NCBI RefSeq assembly: GCF_000719515.1
Contig: NZ_JOGR01000003.1
Location: forward strand, 310,001-374,000
Reading direction: 5' to 3'
DNA: 64,000 nucleotides
Origin: Glycomyces sp. NRRL B-16210
Lineage (GTDB): Bacteria > Actinomycetota > Actinomycetes > Mycobacteriales > Micromonosporaceae
Below are positions 33,572 to 41,672 of the stretch, in pieces. The translations under genes were made by a program, and so were the position numbers. Within the stretch, counting starts at the first letter, position 1. Every line of letters starts with the position of its first letter. Under the pieces are notes generated by a model, which worked only from the letters and a program-made list of their open reading frames with translations, had not been told where the DNA came from and ran no database searches.

Positions 33572-34281
33572 CGGCCGACCCGCAGGCCCAGTTGCGACTG
33601 GAGCGCGACGAGGGCGTCGCGGGCCTGGTCGCGGTCGGTGTCGCCGACATCGTGGGGCGAGTAGCGGGCCCGCAGGTAGGCGTCGCAGAGGCGCCGGAGC
33701 GGGTCGCCGTCGAGCCGGTGGCGTTCGAGGAGCTTGCGGACCAGGTCGGTGGGGGTGTCGGAGGCGTCGCGTTCGATGCCGACGGTCTCGGAGGCGCGTT
33801 CGAGGTGCACCCAGCAGGCGATGATGGCCGAGCGCGGGTCGGTGCCGAGGTCCATCTCGGCGATCGCGGCGGCGACGGCGTCCTCGACGAGGGCGAAGTC
33901 GCGGTGCAGGTGGGCGGTCTCGGGTTCGGGCTCGCCGGTGGAGCCGGGGGCGTCGACGAGCCATTCGATGAGGCGGCGGACGAGGAAGGTCAGGATGAGC
34001 AGCGCGGGGACGCCGACCAGGAGGCCGAGCACGACCCAGCTGACCCAGGGCGGCAGCGTGAAGCCGCCGTCGACCGGTTCGCGGATCTCGACGCTGGGCA
34101 TCTCCTCGACCGATTCGAACTCCATCGGGGGCGGTTCCTGCTCCACCGGGACCTCGGGGAGGTTGGCCTCCTGCCAGCCGACGCCGGTGCCTTGGGCGGC
34201 GATCCCGACCACCAGGAGCGCGGCCGCGACGATGACGACCGGCAGCCAGCGGCGAGGCGGGTGCGGTGCGGGGTGCGTCAT
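33568..34281 (-). CDS. DUF4129 domain membrane protein
   Basis: The 237-residue protein has a signal-anchor type first segment (about 12-32, WLPVVIVAAALLVVGIAA) and an acidic extracellular loop (VPVEQEPPPMEFESVEEMP). A second membrane span lies at about 78-103 (VSWVVLGLLVGVPALLILTFLV), followed by a cytoplasmic DUF4129 domain with DPRSAIIACWVHLERASETVG, TPTDLVRKLLERH and LCDAYLRARYSPHDVGDTDRDQA. It is first in the coupled MoxR-DUF58 operon. The ATG at 34281 follows TGAGG; TACCAT at 34302-34307 (minus strand) is a candidate -10. Upstream lie inverted and direct repeats that may regulate the operon. Confidence 0.87.
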   Translation of the reverse strand: MTHPAPHPPRRWLPVVIVAAALLVVGIAAQGTGVGWQEANLPEVPVEQEPPPMEFESVEEMPSVEIREPVDGGFTLPPWVSWVVLGLLVGVPALLILTFLVRRLIEWLVDAPGSTGEPEPETAHLHRDFALVEDAVAAAIAEMDLGTDPRSAIIACWVHLERASETVGIERDASDTPTDLVRKLLERHRLDGDPLRRLCDAYLRARYSPHDVGDTDRDQARDALVALQSQLGLRVGR

Positions 34282-34393
34282 GGGCGGCCTCAAAGGGAGC
34301 GATGGTACGCGTGGTTCGCGACACCACCCTATGCCAGACCCCCCACCCCCGCCGACCACCCTCAGCGTCTCCTCGGATCACAGAGTTCGCCAT

Positions 34394-34472
34394 CTTCTCA
34401 ACTCTCAGCCGCGAAACTTGAGATGTCGGCGAACATGACAACTCAAGTTTCAAGGTGCGCGAACTTCTCAAG
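34394..34472. promoter_or_regulatory. Inverted and direct repeats upstream of MoxR operon
   Basis: AAACTTGAG (34414-34422) and CTCAAGTTT (34442-34450) form a 9-bp inverted repeat with a 19-bp spacer. CTTCTCAA occurs twice (34394-34401 and 34464-34471), 70 bp apart. These lie in a locally AT-rich spot between divergently placed functions and are candidate operators. Confidence 0.4.
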
Positions 34473-34516
34473 CCTCGGCACGTTCGCGTCATCGGAACGG
34501 ACTCGCGGGAATGAGG

Positions 34517-34939
34517 TCAGGCGAAGCGCTTTACGAAGCGGCGTTGGCCTGGGGTCTCCACCGCCGACTTGGCGTAGTGGGACCGGACATAGGCGACCGC
34601 CTCGTCCGCGGGCACGCCGTCGAGGACCGCCAGGCACGCCAGCGCGGTCCCGGTACGGCCGTTCCCTCCGTGGCAGGCGAACTCGACGCGTTCGGTCGCC
34701 GCCCGCTCCCAGGCATCATGGAGTACCGCCGCGAACGCCTCCTTGTCCGAAGGCAACCGGAAGTCCGGCCAGCGCACCCACGTGGACTCCCACTCGACCG
34801 CCGGCGGCTCCTTGCCGAGGAGGTACAGCGCGAACTGCGGCGTCGGCCCTTCGGGCAGCGGACGAGCGAGCGGCCGCCCGCGCACGAGCAGCCCCGAAGG
34901 CAGTCGCATCACTCCGGCCGCGTCAGGGTCCCAAGTCAT
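34517..34939 (-). CDS. Protein tyrosine/dual-specificity phosphatase-like protein
   Basis: The 140-residue protein has the Cys-X5-Arg phosphatase loop in VEFACHGGNGRTGTALACLAVL, with the nucleophile Cys about residue 89 and Arg about 95, followed by the expected helix. An upstream Asp (RWPDFRLPSD) could be the general acid. It is short for a DSP but complete in the P-loop region. It is probably a cytoplasmic phosphatase; the substrate is unknown. The ATG at 34939 is fixed by TAGAGT (34946-34951, minus strand) 6 nt upstream. Confidence 0.87.
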   Translation of the reverse strand: MTWDPDAAGVMRLPSGLLVRGRPLARPLPEGPTPQFALYLLGKEPPAVEWESTWVRWPDFRLPSDKEAFAAVLHDAWERAATERVEFACHGGNGRTGTALACLAVLDGVPADEAVAYVRSHYAKSAVETPGQRRFVKRFA

Positions 34940-34945
34940 GGGCCG

Positions 34946-34951
34946 ACTCTA
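34946..34951 (-). promoter_or_regulatory. -10 element (TAGAGT), leaderless promoter of the phosphatase gene
   Basis: TAGAGT on the minus strand ends 6 nt before the ATG at 34939. Confidence 0.55.
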
Positions 34952-35024
34952 CAGCGGCGCAACGGAAGCAGCCGTCCTTGGAACGGCGTCCACGGGCCGT
35001 TGCCACGGATGGCGCGGCACTGTC

Positions 35025-35100
35025 GCAGTTCGGGTGCCTTGTGACGCAACCCCGCTCTAGGCACAGCAGTTCGGGCGGGCCTGTCACGCAACCGCACCAG
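35025..35100. repeat. Diverged tandem repeat of about 41 bp
   Basis: GCAGTTCGGG starts at 35025 and at 35066, and each is followed by a CCTGTCACGCAACC-like segment. It lies between the phosphatase gene and the MFS gene. Confidence 0.6.
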
Positions 35101-35107
35101 GGGTGCG

Positions 35108-36346
35108 TTAGCGGACCTCGCGCAGGCCGGTGCCTTCCTCGGGCAGCTCTCGCAGCGTCCGGATCGGGGTCGCCAGCAGGACCAGACAGCCCGCGAACAG
35201 CATTCCCGCAGCGATGAACAGCACGTACCGGGCGCCGATCACCTCGCCCGCGAAACCGCCCACGATCGAACCGACCGCCAATGAGCCCCACGTCATCACC
35301 CGCTGCGAAGCGTTCACCCGGCCTTGGATCGGGTCCGGGGTGATCGCCTGCCGGTAGCTCACCACGTTCACGTTGAACACCACGATGGAACCCACGTACA
35401 CGAGCTGCCCCGCGAACGCCACCACCGCGCCCCAACCAGTGCCCGCCATAGCCACCACCGCCATGCCCGGACCCGACATCGCCAGCGCCACCAGCGCGGT
35501 CGGCCCCATCCCGGCCTTCGCCGAGATCCGCCCGACGAGCATCGCCCCGAGGATGCCGCCCACGCCCGAACCCGCGAGGATCAGACCCACGACGGTCGTG
35601 GAGTGCTCGCCGTCGCGAATCAGGAACACCACGAGCATCGCCTGGAACGCGCCGACGGAGAGGTTGCACCAAGCGCTGGCGAGCGCCACGGACCGGATGA
35701 TCGGGTCCCGGAACAGAAACTTCACGCCTTGCGCGATCTCGGTCCGCAGATGCGGTTTCTCGTGCTTCGCGGGTTCGGCCTCCTGGAACCTGATGCGCGA
35801 GAACGCGAAAGCCGACACCGCGAACGACAGCACCGAAGCCACCAACGCCACCGGCGCGGTCAGCACCGCGACCAGCGGCCCGGCCACGAGCGGCCCGCCC
35901 GTGTCGGAGGCGGAACGGATCCCCTGGATGCGGGAGTTGGCGCCGGCGAGGCGGTCGTTGTCGATCATCATCGGCACGAAGCTCACCTGCGCGATGTCGA
36001 AGAACATCGAGGCGAGCCCGAGCAGGAACATGGCCGCGAACAGGTGCAGCGGCGTCAACGCGTCGAGCATCCACGCGACCGGGACGCTCACCATGATCAG
36101 CGCCCTGGCGACCTCGGCGGTGACGACGACCGGCTTGCGCCGCACCCGGTCCACCCAGGCTCCGATGAGCAGCCCGAAGACGACCAGCGCGATCTGGTCC
36201 ATGGCGTTGAGGATCCCGATCTGCGCCTCGCTGAACTCGAGGACGACGACGGCGATGATCGAGATGGAGAAATAGGCGACCTGAAGGCCGACCTGGCTCG
36301 TTGCGACGGAGGTGAACAGGAAGCGGTGATCGGCGTTTCGGAACAT
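35108..36346 (-). CDS. MFS transporter (MFS_3/enterobactin-exporter type)
   Basis: The 412-residue protein has about 12 membrane segments and the cytoplasmic loop-2 MFS motif A as GAWVDRVRRKPVVV, between TM2 and TM3. The long central cytoplasmic loop (EAEPAKHEKPHLRTEIAQGVKFLFRDPIIR) is typical of the MFS_3 exporter family, which includes macrolide and enterobactin exporters. The cargo is unknown. It begins with ATG 36346, preceded by a possible six-codon upstream frame (36351-36371). Confidence 0.88.
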   Translation of the reverse strand: MFRNADHRFLFTSVATSQVGLQVAYFSISIIAVVVLEFSEAQIGILNAMDQIALVVFGLLIGAWVDRVRRKPVVVTAEVARALIMVSVPVAWMLDALTPLHLFAAMFLLGLASMFFDIAQVSFVPMMIDNDRLAGANSRIQGIRSASDTGGPLVAGPLVAVLTAPVALVASVLSFAVSAFAFSRIRFQEAEPAKHEKPHLRTEIAQGVKFLFRDPIIRSVALASAWCNLSVGAFQAMLVVFLIRDGEHSTTVVGLILAGSGVGGILGAMLVGRISAKAGMGPTALVALAMSGPGMAVVAMAGTGWGAVVAFAGQLVYVGSIVVFNVNVVSYRQAITPDPIQGRVNASQRVMTWGSLAVGSIVGGFAGEVIGARYVLFIAAGMLFAGCLVLLATPIRTLRELPEEGTGLREVR

Positions 36347-36350
36347 GGGC

Positions 36351-36371
36351 TCAGCCGGGGCAGTCGTTCAT
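36351..36371 (-). other. Possible six-codon upstream open frame before the MFS gene
   Basis: A short frame MNDCPG-stop ends 4 nt before the MFS ATG. It could be a leader peptide or an accident of composition; GAAAGG 9 nt upstream is a weak ribosome-binding site. Confidence 0.25.
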
Positions 36372-36462
36372 CGGGGCGGACCTTTCGCCGGGGGCGGGAG
36401 ACGGGTCGGGGTCGGAGGAACTGGCACGGGTCAGTGCGGAGCAAAGAGGGACGGGTCCGAGC

Positions 36463-38976
36463 TTATGCGCCGAACGCGACAAATGGGTGCCACGGCCGGT
36501 GCTCCCCCACGGCCGCAAGCGCTTCGGCGGGGCTGGCACCGGCGACGCAGCGCTGGTGATACTCGATCATCATCTCGGCGGCCATGTCATCGGGCACGCG
36601 AGCAAGGCTCGACACGACCGTCGAGGCGCCGGCGTGGAGGAGCGCCGCAGTGAATCCCAGAGTCTCGTTGCCGACCTCCACGGTCGATCGCCCGAGGTCG
36701 CACGAGGACAACACCACATGTTCAGGAGGCTGGTCGAGGCCGAGAAGCTCATAAGCGTTGAGCGGGCCCAGGCCGAAATCGAGCCGAGAGAAGAGGACGT
36801 TCTCCGGCTCATGATGCCCATGGGCCGCAATATGGGCGACCGACGCACCGTCGAGGCAGCGCAGGATCTGCTCGGGGTCGGACTTCTCGGCGGCGATCAG
36901 ATTCGCGCCCGGATAAAGGCCTGCGATGGTGACGATCTCGTTGCTGGCCTTCGAGAGCGCAGGACCCGCGGCCACCAGGGCGGGACCGTTCGCAGCGGGG
37001 CGGTGCGCGGCACGCCACCAGGCTTCGGCCGAGGGAGAAACCGTGACCGGTCGACCTCGCAACGGCGGCAGCAACGGCCACGGTACCCAGGCGAGCTGGC
37101 GGTGGGGCACGATGACTACTTGTCGCTCACCCACATAATCGGCGATCGGTTCCCAGATGCCCTCAGCCAGCGCGGCGGCGCTCCGACGCAACGAACCCTC
37201 GACACTCGTCTGGAGCCGTGGAGGAAGTCGAAACGGTTTGCCGAGCGCGTCGAGGTCGGCCCCCAGACGGTGCTCGAGTTCGGCCGCTTTCTCAAGGGGC
37301 ATCAGCCGAACATGTCTCAGCCCGTCACCACCCGCGAGTACCGCACGTACATCGCCCCCGACTTGGTACAGATTGACCAGTACCGTCTTCCGGGACTCCG
37401 CGTACTCATGGATCTTCTCCGGAGCGATCCGGTCCGCCTGCTGTCCTGGACCGGGTTTGGTGCGGTCGTAGGCGCGGATCTCCTCCTCGAGCATATGGAT
37501 GCCCGCCAGCTCCGCGGTGCCGTCCTCGCCTTCGAGCTGAAGGTCCCGTAGGCGGCGACGCGCCTGACGAAGGCGCCCAAGTGCTTCCCTGGCATCCGGA
37601 TCAGTCGAGGACTTGACCGGGGGGATCCGCAGTGCCTGCGCGCGACTGCGCTCGGCCCACCACAGCATCGCCGCGGCATCTCCGTGGTTGGTGGTGTGAA
37701 TCAACCCTATGCGCGTGAGCTCCACGCCGAGCGCGGAAACTCCGGCTTGGAACTCGACCGATCCGAACGTCATCCGGTACTTGTCAAGCAGATCGAGGCC
37801 GAGTTGCAGATCAGGGATCGGATCCTGTCCGCGGACGATCGCGAGTTCCGCCTTCGCCAGGAACCGAGCCAGGTCCTCCGCCAGAGCGTCATGGCCTGGA
37901 CCTCCATGCTCGACTTGCAGATCCTCCTCGACGCCTTCGAGTTCCCTGACGCTGATCTTGGCCCGAGCGGCCAGAATCTTGGCCTGGCCGAGCCGCAGCG
38001 TCCAACCGCGCTGCTCCAACGCATCGCACAGTCGCGAGACCTTGTCAGCGAAATCCGGGCCTTGGCGTCCAGAGTCGAACTGGCCCTGGAGAATCAGGAG
38101 ACGAGCCAAGAAGGCCATCGGCTCGTTTCCCTGCTCGTACAATGACTTCATGGCTTGTTCGGCCCATTTTTCGGCCTGCTCGAACTGTCGGTCTTCGAAC
38201 GCCGTCACCGCACGCCAGAATTCGCAGATAGCGGCGTTCCTACGCTCGCCCGCCATCTGATGGGACACGATGGCCTCAGTCCAACGTTCGATCGCCTGCC
38301 TGTACATGCCCACATACAGCAGTGCATCCCCATAGGAACCATCGATGAACGACTCGAGTTCTGGCGCATATCTGCGAAACTGCTCGCGAACGCTGTCGAA
38401 CGCCGAAAGCGCCTTGGTCACTTCACCGAGATCGAGCCAGATCATCGCTTCCAGGTGCAAGGCCTTTGCCCTGTTGGCGGGAATGTCGATGCGATCATAA
38501 AGTTCGATCGCTCGCTGGATGTTCTCCATGCCCTTTCGCAGCTCTCCGAGATCCCGCCAGACCATCGCACGGTTGTGGAAGAGCGCCGCGTAGATATTGT
38601 CGGGTCCGTTCGCAGCCAAGTGCGGCTCGGCGGTCTCAAACCACCGCAACGCATCTGCGAGTCGCCCGCTCTGCCAGAGGTTGAAGGCGCGCTGATGCAG
38701 AAGCATGCCCCGATCCTGCGGGAACACGAATGCATCCGCGCTGTCCAGCAGACGCATCCCGGTCGCGGCGTCTCCCATTTGCGCAAGGTTCGTAGACCGG
38801 ACCATGAGCACTTGTGCCGTAAGTCGGGCCCGCGACGTACCCGCCTCTGGAGGGCGTTCCGGATCCCAATCGAGATGCGACAACGCTCCTGCGAGCGTCT
38901 CTTCGGCATCCAAGATTCGGCCGCGCCGGTGCAGGCGCTGGCCTCGGTTGAACAAGCGCCAGGCGCGGTGAAGCAT
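36463..38976 (-). CDS. TPR-CHAT protein, caspase-like peptidase
   Basis: The 837-residue cytoplasmic protein has residues 1 to about 430 as helical tetratricopeptide-like repeats (ALFHNRAMVWRDLGELRKGMENIQRAIELYDR, ALHLEAMIWLDLGEVTKALSAF, and so on). A charged linker/coiled coil follows (about 460-510). The C-terminal CHAT domain (about 525-837) has a caspase-like fold with the catalytic dyad visible: His719 in HIAAHGHHEPENVLFSRLDF and Cys759 in HVVLSSCDLGRS, followed by ETLGFTAALLHAGASTVVSSLARV. CHAT proteins with TPR arrays are regulated proteases in conflict and stress systems. It is the last gene of the operon S8 protease - sigma factor - small protein - TPR-CHAT, starting 10 nt after the previous stop. 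No signal peptide or membrane segment is seen. The activity is inferred from the intact dyad; the trigger and substrate are unknown. Confidence 0.92.
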   Translation of the reverse strand: MLHRAWRLFNRGQRLHRRGRILDAEETLAGALSHLDWDPERPPEAGTSRARLTAQVLMVRSTNLAQMGDAATGMRLLDSADAFVFPQDRGMLLHQRAFNLWQSGRLADALRWFETAEPHLAANGPDNIYAALFHNRAMVWRDLGELRKGMENIQRAIELYDRIDIPANRAKALHLEAMIWLDLGEVTKALSAFDSVREQFRRYAPELESFIDGSYGDALLYVGMYRQAIERWTEAIVSHQMAGERRNAAICEFWRAVTAFEDRQFEQAEKWAEQAMKSLYEQGNEPMAFLARLLILQGQFDSGRQGPDFADKVSRLCDALEQRGWTLRLGQAKILAARAKISVRELEGVEEDLQVEHGGPGHDALAEDLARFLAKAELAIVRGQDPIPDLQLGLDLLDKYRMTFGSVEFQAGVSALGVELTRIGLIHTTNHGDAAAMLWWAERSRAQALRIPPVKSSTDPDAREALGRLRQARRRLRDLQLEGEDGTAELAGIHMLEEEIRAYDRTKPGPGQQADRIAPEKIHEYAESRKTVLVNLYQVGGDVRAVLAGGDGLRHVRLMPLEKAAELEHRLGADLDALGKPFRLPPRLQTSVEGSLRRSAAALAEGIWEPIADYVGERQVVIVPHRQLAWVPWPLLPPLRGRPVTVSPSAEAWWRAAHRPAANGPALVAAGPALSKASNEIVTIAGLYPGANLIAAEKSDPEQILRCLDGASVAHIAAHGHHEPENVLFSRLDFGLGPLNAYELLGLDQPPEHVVLSSCDLGRSTVEVGNETLGFTAALLHAGASTVVSSLARVPDDMAAEMMIEYHQRCVAGASPAEALAAVGEHRPWHPFVAFGA

Positions 38977-38986
38977 TCTTCACATG

Positions 38987-39523
38987 CTACAACCGCACGG
39001 CAGGGGTGACGACTACTGCCGGTAGCCCTTCCCGTTGCAGCGCTTCATCCGGACGGATCACCAGCTGAAACATCTGGTCACCGGGAAGACCTTCGAGTAC
39101 GAATCGACCGGTGTCGTCGGTGGACGCCCTCTTGGCTCCCTCCGGGCTTCTCAGTTCGACCTCGTATGTCCCCTCCGGCCCGATCCATCCGTCGAGCCGC
39201 AGCTCCCGCAGTGCAGAAGGTCGAGGGGTGACCATGACGGTGACCGCCTCGCAATCGAAAGTGATCGAAGCCGGATCCCCTTGACCCACCGCTAGTTCGG
39301 CGTCACCTCGCATCAGCACGAGTTCACCGGAGCGCGAAACGCTTGCCACGCGGGCATCGAGTTCTGCTTCAAGTTCAAGCACGAATTGGACTCGCTCATT
39401 GAGGTCCTCGGGCATCGGATCATATCGGTGATGCAGTTCGTTGATCACCGAGAGAATCCGCTCATCGCAGGAGTCCAATGGCCCGTGTTCGCCCTGACCC
39501 TCGAATTCAGGTTGCATCTTCAT
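38987..39523 (-). CDS. Small protein with C-terminal carboxypeptidase-regulatory-like beta-sandwich
   Basis: The 178-residue protein begins acidic and disordered (MKMQPEFEGQGEHGPLDSCDE), has an amphipathic helical middle (VINELHHRYDPMPEDLNERVQFVLELEAELDARVASV), and ends in an all-beta domain (about 80-178). That domain has LDGWIGPEGTYEVELRSPEGAKRASTDDTGRFVLEGLPGDQMFQLVIRP, which reads as a carboxypeptidase-regulatory-like or Ig-type sandwich. It lies between the sigma factor and the TPR-CHAT protease and overlaps the sigma gene by 17 nt. The ATG at 39523 is chosen for GAGGAG 3-4 nt upstream. The position suggests an anti-sigma, adaptor or protease-substrate role; nothing in the sequence proves it. 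Confidence 0.78.
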   Translation of the reverse strand: MKMQPEFEGQGEHGPLDSCDERILSVINELHHRYDPMPEDLNERVQFVLELEAELDARVASVSRSGELVLMRGDAELAVGQGDPASITFDCEAVTVMVTPRPSALRELRLDGWIGPEGTYEVELRSPEGAKRASTDDTGRFVLEGLPGDQMFQLVIRPDEALQREGLPAVVVTPAVRL

Positions 39524-40121
39524 CCCGCTCCTCACCTCCGCCCCAAGACGGATCGTCCAGGAGCGTCTTTCTCAGTTTGTCCAAGCAGCGGCCCCTAGTG
39601 GGTCCGATGCTCCCCCTTTTCATCCCCAGTGCCTCGGCGATGACGTCGTAGTCGGGCCGTGCGACCGTCGCCACGAAGGCGAGCAGCCGTCGGCACCTTT
39701 CGGGCTGGGCGAGAAAGGCCCGACGCACCGCTTGATGCTCGGCGTCGCGGACGAGGCCGTCCTCGATGCCGTCCATGACCGGTTCCCTGAAGTCGATCGG
39801 ATCGGCGACGATCTCTCGTCGCAGATGGCTGACCTGCTTCCAGGCCTCGCGGCTGACCGTGGTGAGCAGCCACTTTGTCAACGCGCGAGGCTGTTCCAGC
39901 TCTCCGTCGATGTGCCACAGGCGAAGCCAGGCCGTCTGGACGACGTCCAAGGCGCTCTCCGCGTCAAGGCCGGTGCGGCGAGCCGCACGCCAGAGGAGCT
40001 CGTTGAGCTCCTCGACGAGGGCCTGCTGCGCATTGCCGTCGCCGGCGCGCGCGGCAAGATAGAGCCGCGCGCGCCGGTCGTAGTCCACGGCAGCCACCGA
40101 GTGAGCTGAAGTCGCGTTCAT
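39507..40121 (-). CDS. Sigma-70 family RNA polymerase sigma factor (ECF-like)
   Basis: The 204-residue protein has region 2 at about 30-100 (QALVEELNELLWRAARRTGLDAESALDVVQTAWLRLW, then a PRALTKWLLTTVSREAWKQVSHLRR segment) and region 4 at about 130-195 (LAQPERCRRLLAFVATVARPDYDVIAEALGMKRGSIGPTRGRCLDKLRK) with a helix-turn-helix. There is no region 1.1 or 3, so it is an ECF-type alternative sigma factor that would redirect RNA polymerase. It starts 9 nt after the S8 protease stop, and its end overlaps the next gene by 17 nt. No classic membrane anti-sigma is adjacent; control is more likely through the two proteases and the small protein of this operon. Confidence 0.92.
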   Translation of the reverse strand: MNATSAHSVAAVDYDRRARLYLAARAGDGNAQQALVEELNELLWRAARRTGLDAESALDVVQTAWLRLWHIDGELEQPRALTKWLLTTVSREAWKQVSHLRREIVADPIDFREPVMDGIEDGLVRDAEHQAVRRAFLAQPERCRRLLAFVATVARPDYDVIAEALGMKRGSIGPTRGRCLDKLRKTLLDDPSWGGGEERDEDAT

Positions 40122-40130
40122 TGCTTCAGG

Positions 40131-41672
40131 CTAGCGGCTTTTCAATCGCTTCAACGCTTCGTGCGCACGTGCCGACGCTTGGATCGCGTCGTCTACCTCG
40201 GTCGCTCCGGCCTCGGCCATCGCGTTCACGAGGAATCCCGCCGCAATCGGCGCAGCGAAGGAAGTTCCACTCCAGACCGCGAAGCCGGACGAGAAGTCGT
40301 CGGGGTCGTGGCTCTCCCGGTGACGGTCGAGGATCGAAGACTTGGCTCGGCGATCGGGCATTCGCGAGCCCTTCGCCTCGCAGGGATACGTGCTGACCAA
40401 CCCGGCCCCGGTGGCGTAGCACGAAACCCACGGCCCCTCGTTCGAGAACATCGCGACGTGGCGGTTGGGGTTCAGCGCTCCGACGCTCAGGATCGGTGCC
40501 GCGTTGTCCGACTGCGGGTACGCGGAGAACGCCGCGGGGTAGAACGGCCGGTCCGAGGACTGATTGCCCGCGGCGGCGATCACCGGAATGCCGAGCAGCG
40601 CCAGACGCTGAACCGCGTTGCCGATCCAGCCGCCGGGCTCGTCGTTCGGGTTCTCGTCCACATAGCCCATGGCAAGAACGACCACATCGACGTTGTACGC
40701 CTCGGCGTCCCCCCTTCGAGCCGCTTCCACTTGGTCGGCCAGATGGTTGAGCGCGGCGATGACCTCGTGCTCGTATGCAAGCCCGTCGTTGTGGATCACT
40801 CGAAGGGAGTAGATCTGTACGTCGGGCGACATCTGACGGAGCAGGCCGGTCATGAAGGTCCCGTGGCCGAAGTGGCTGGCGACCTCACCGAGGAGCGTCG
40901 GCTCGTGAACCGGCCCCTCCCAGGGGTCGTCCAACGGAATCGCAGGCGAATCGGAGTGCTCGCCGATCTTCGCCTGGAAGGCGTGGTCGACGACGACGAA
41001 CGTGTCCTCGTTCTCGGATCGGTCCGATACGTCGAACGCCGGGTGCTTCGTCGGCACGCCGGTGTCGAGGATGGCCACACGCATTCGCCGGTCGAGCTTC
41101 TTGCGGCTGGGCATCGGGTTCACCATGTCGACGGGGATGCGTCCGAGGGTGAACACCCGCGAGTCTCCGGCAGGCGGTTCACCACCACCGATGCCGGATC
41201 CGCTCTTCGAGCAGATCATCAGGTGCTCCAGGCGCACCTTGTCGATGAGTTCGCCCGGGAGGCCGTCGTCGCTGGTGTCGGTGCGCAGGCGCTGGAGCAG
41301 GGACCAGGCGTCCACCGCCGCTTGGTCGCCGTGGGCGCTGATCACCGGGACCCGGTACGAGCCCTGGCCCGGGACGATCGAGCTCGCCGACCGGCTCTCC
41401 AGGGACATGCCCGTCGGGCGGATCGCTCCTTCGAGCTTTTCGCGGGTCTCGCTGTTCTGGATGACCGACTCGTCCACCAGGAGGCGGTCGTAGCGGTAGA
41501 TGGTGCCGACCGGGGCCGAGCGGCCCGCGGTGCGGACGACCTGGCCGGGGGCCAGGACGCGGCCGCCGTGGCGGTCCAGCGTCGAGTAGGACAGTTCGGG
41601 CACGCCGCTCATATGGTCGCGGCGAGGATTGGGCTTCAAATGGGGTTCGTTGTCCGCGAACACCAATCGCAT
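40131..41672 (-). CDS. Cytoplasmic S8 (subtilisin-like) serine protease
   Basis: The 513-residue protein has a complete catalytic triad: Asp203 in VAILDTGV, His270 in HFGHGTFMTGLL, oxyanion Asn370 in IAAAGN and Ser471 in SGTSFAAPIAAG. About 195 residues precede the peptidase domain and lack a signal peptide; this N-terminal part (YSTLDRHGGRVLAPGQVVR, a VISAHGDQAAVDAWSLLQRL segment and CSKSGSGIGGGEPPAGDSRVF) is probably a cytoplasmic sensor or regulatory region, not a secretion propeptide. It is the first gene of the four-gene operon with sigma factor, small protein and TPR-CHAT protease. Start ATG 41672 follows GAGGAG by 5 nt. Co-transcription of two different protease types with a sigma factor is the unusual feature. 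Confidence 0.93.
   Translation of the reverse strand: MRLVFADNEPHLKPNPRRDHMSGVPELSYSTLDRHGGRVLAPGQVVRTAGRSAPVGTIYRYDRLLVDESVIQNSETREKLEGAIRPTGMSLESRSASSIVPGQGSYRVPVISAHGDQAAVDAWSLLQRLRTDTSDDGLPGELIDKVRLEHLMICSKSGSGIGGGEPPAGDSRVFTLGRIPVDMVNPMPSRKKLDRRMRVAILDTGVPTKHPAFDVSDRSENEDTFVVVDHAFQAKIGEHSDSPAIPLDDPWEGPVHEPTLLGEVASHFGHGTFMTGLLRQMSPDVQIYSLRVIHNDGLAYEHEVIAALNHLADQVEAARRGDAEAYNVDVVVLAMGYVDENPNDEPGGWIGNAVQRLALLGIPVIAAAGNQSSDRPFYPAAFSAYPQSDNAAPILSVGALNPNRHVAMFSNEGPWVSCYATGAGLVSTYPCEAKGSRMPDRRAKSSILDRHRESHDPDDFSSGFAVWSGTSFAAPIAAGFLVNAMAEAGATEVDDAIQASARAHEALKRLKSR

Noticed and set aside
36463..41672. Type III-E CRISPR system
   Set aside because: There is a TPR-CHAT protein and a sigma factor, but no Cas7-11-type effector, no repeats and no spacer array in the window.
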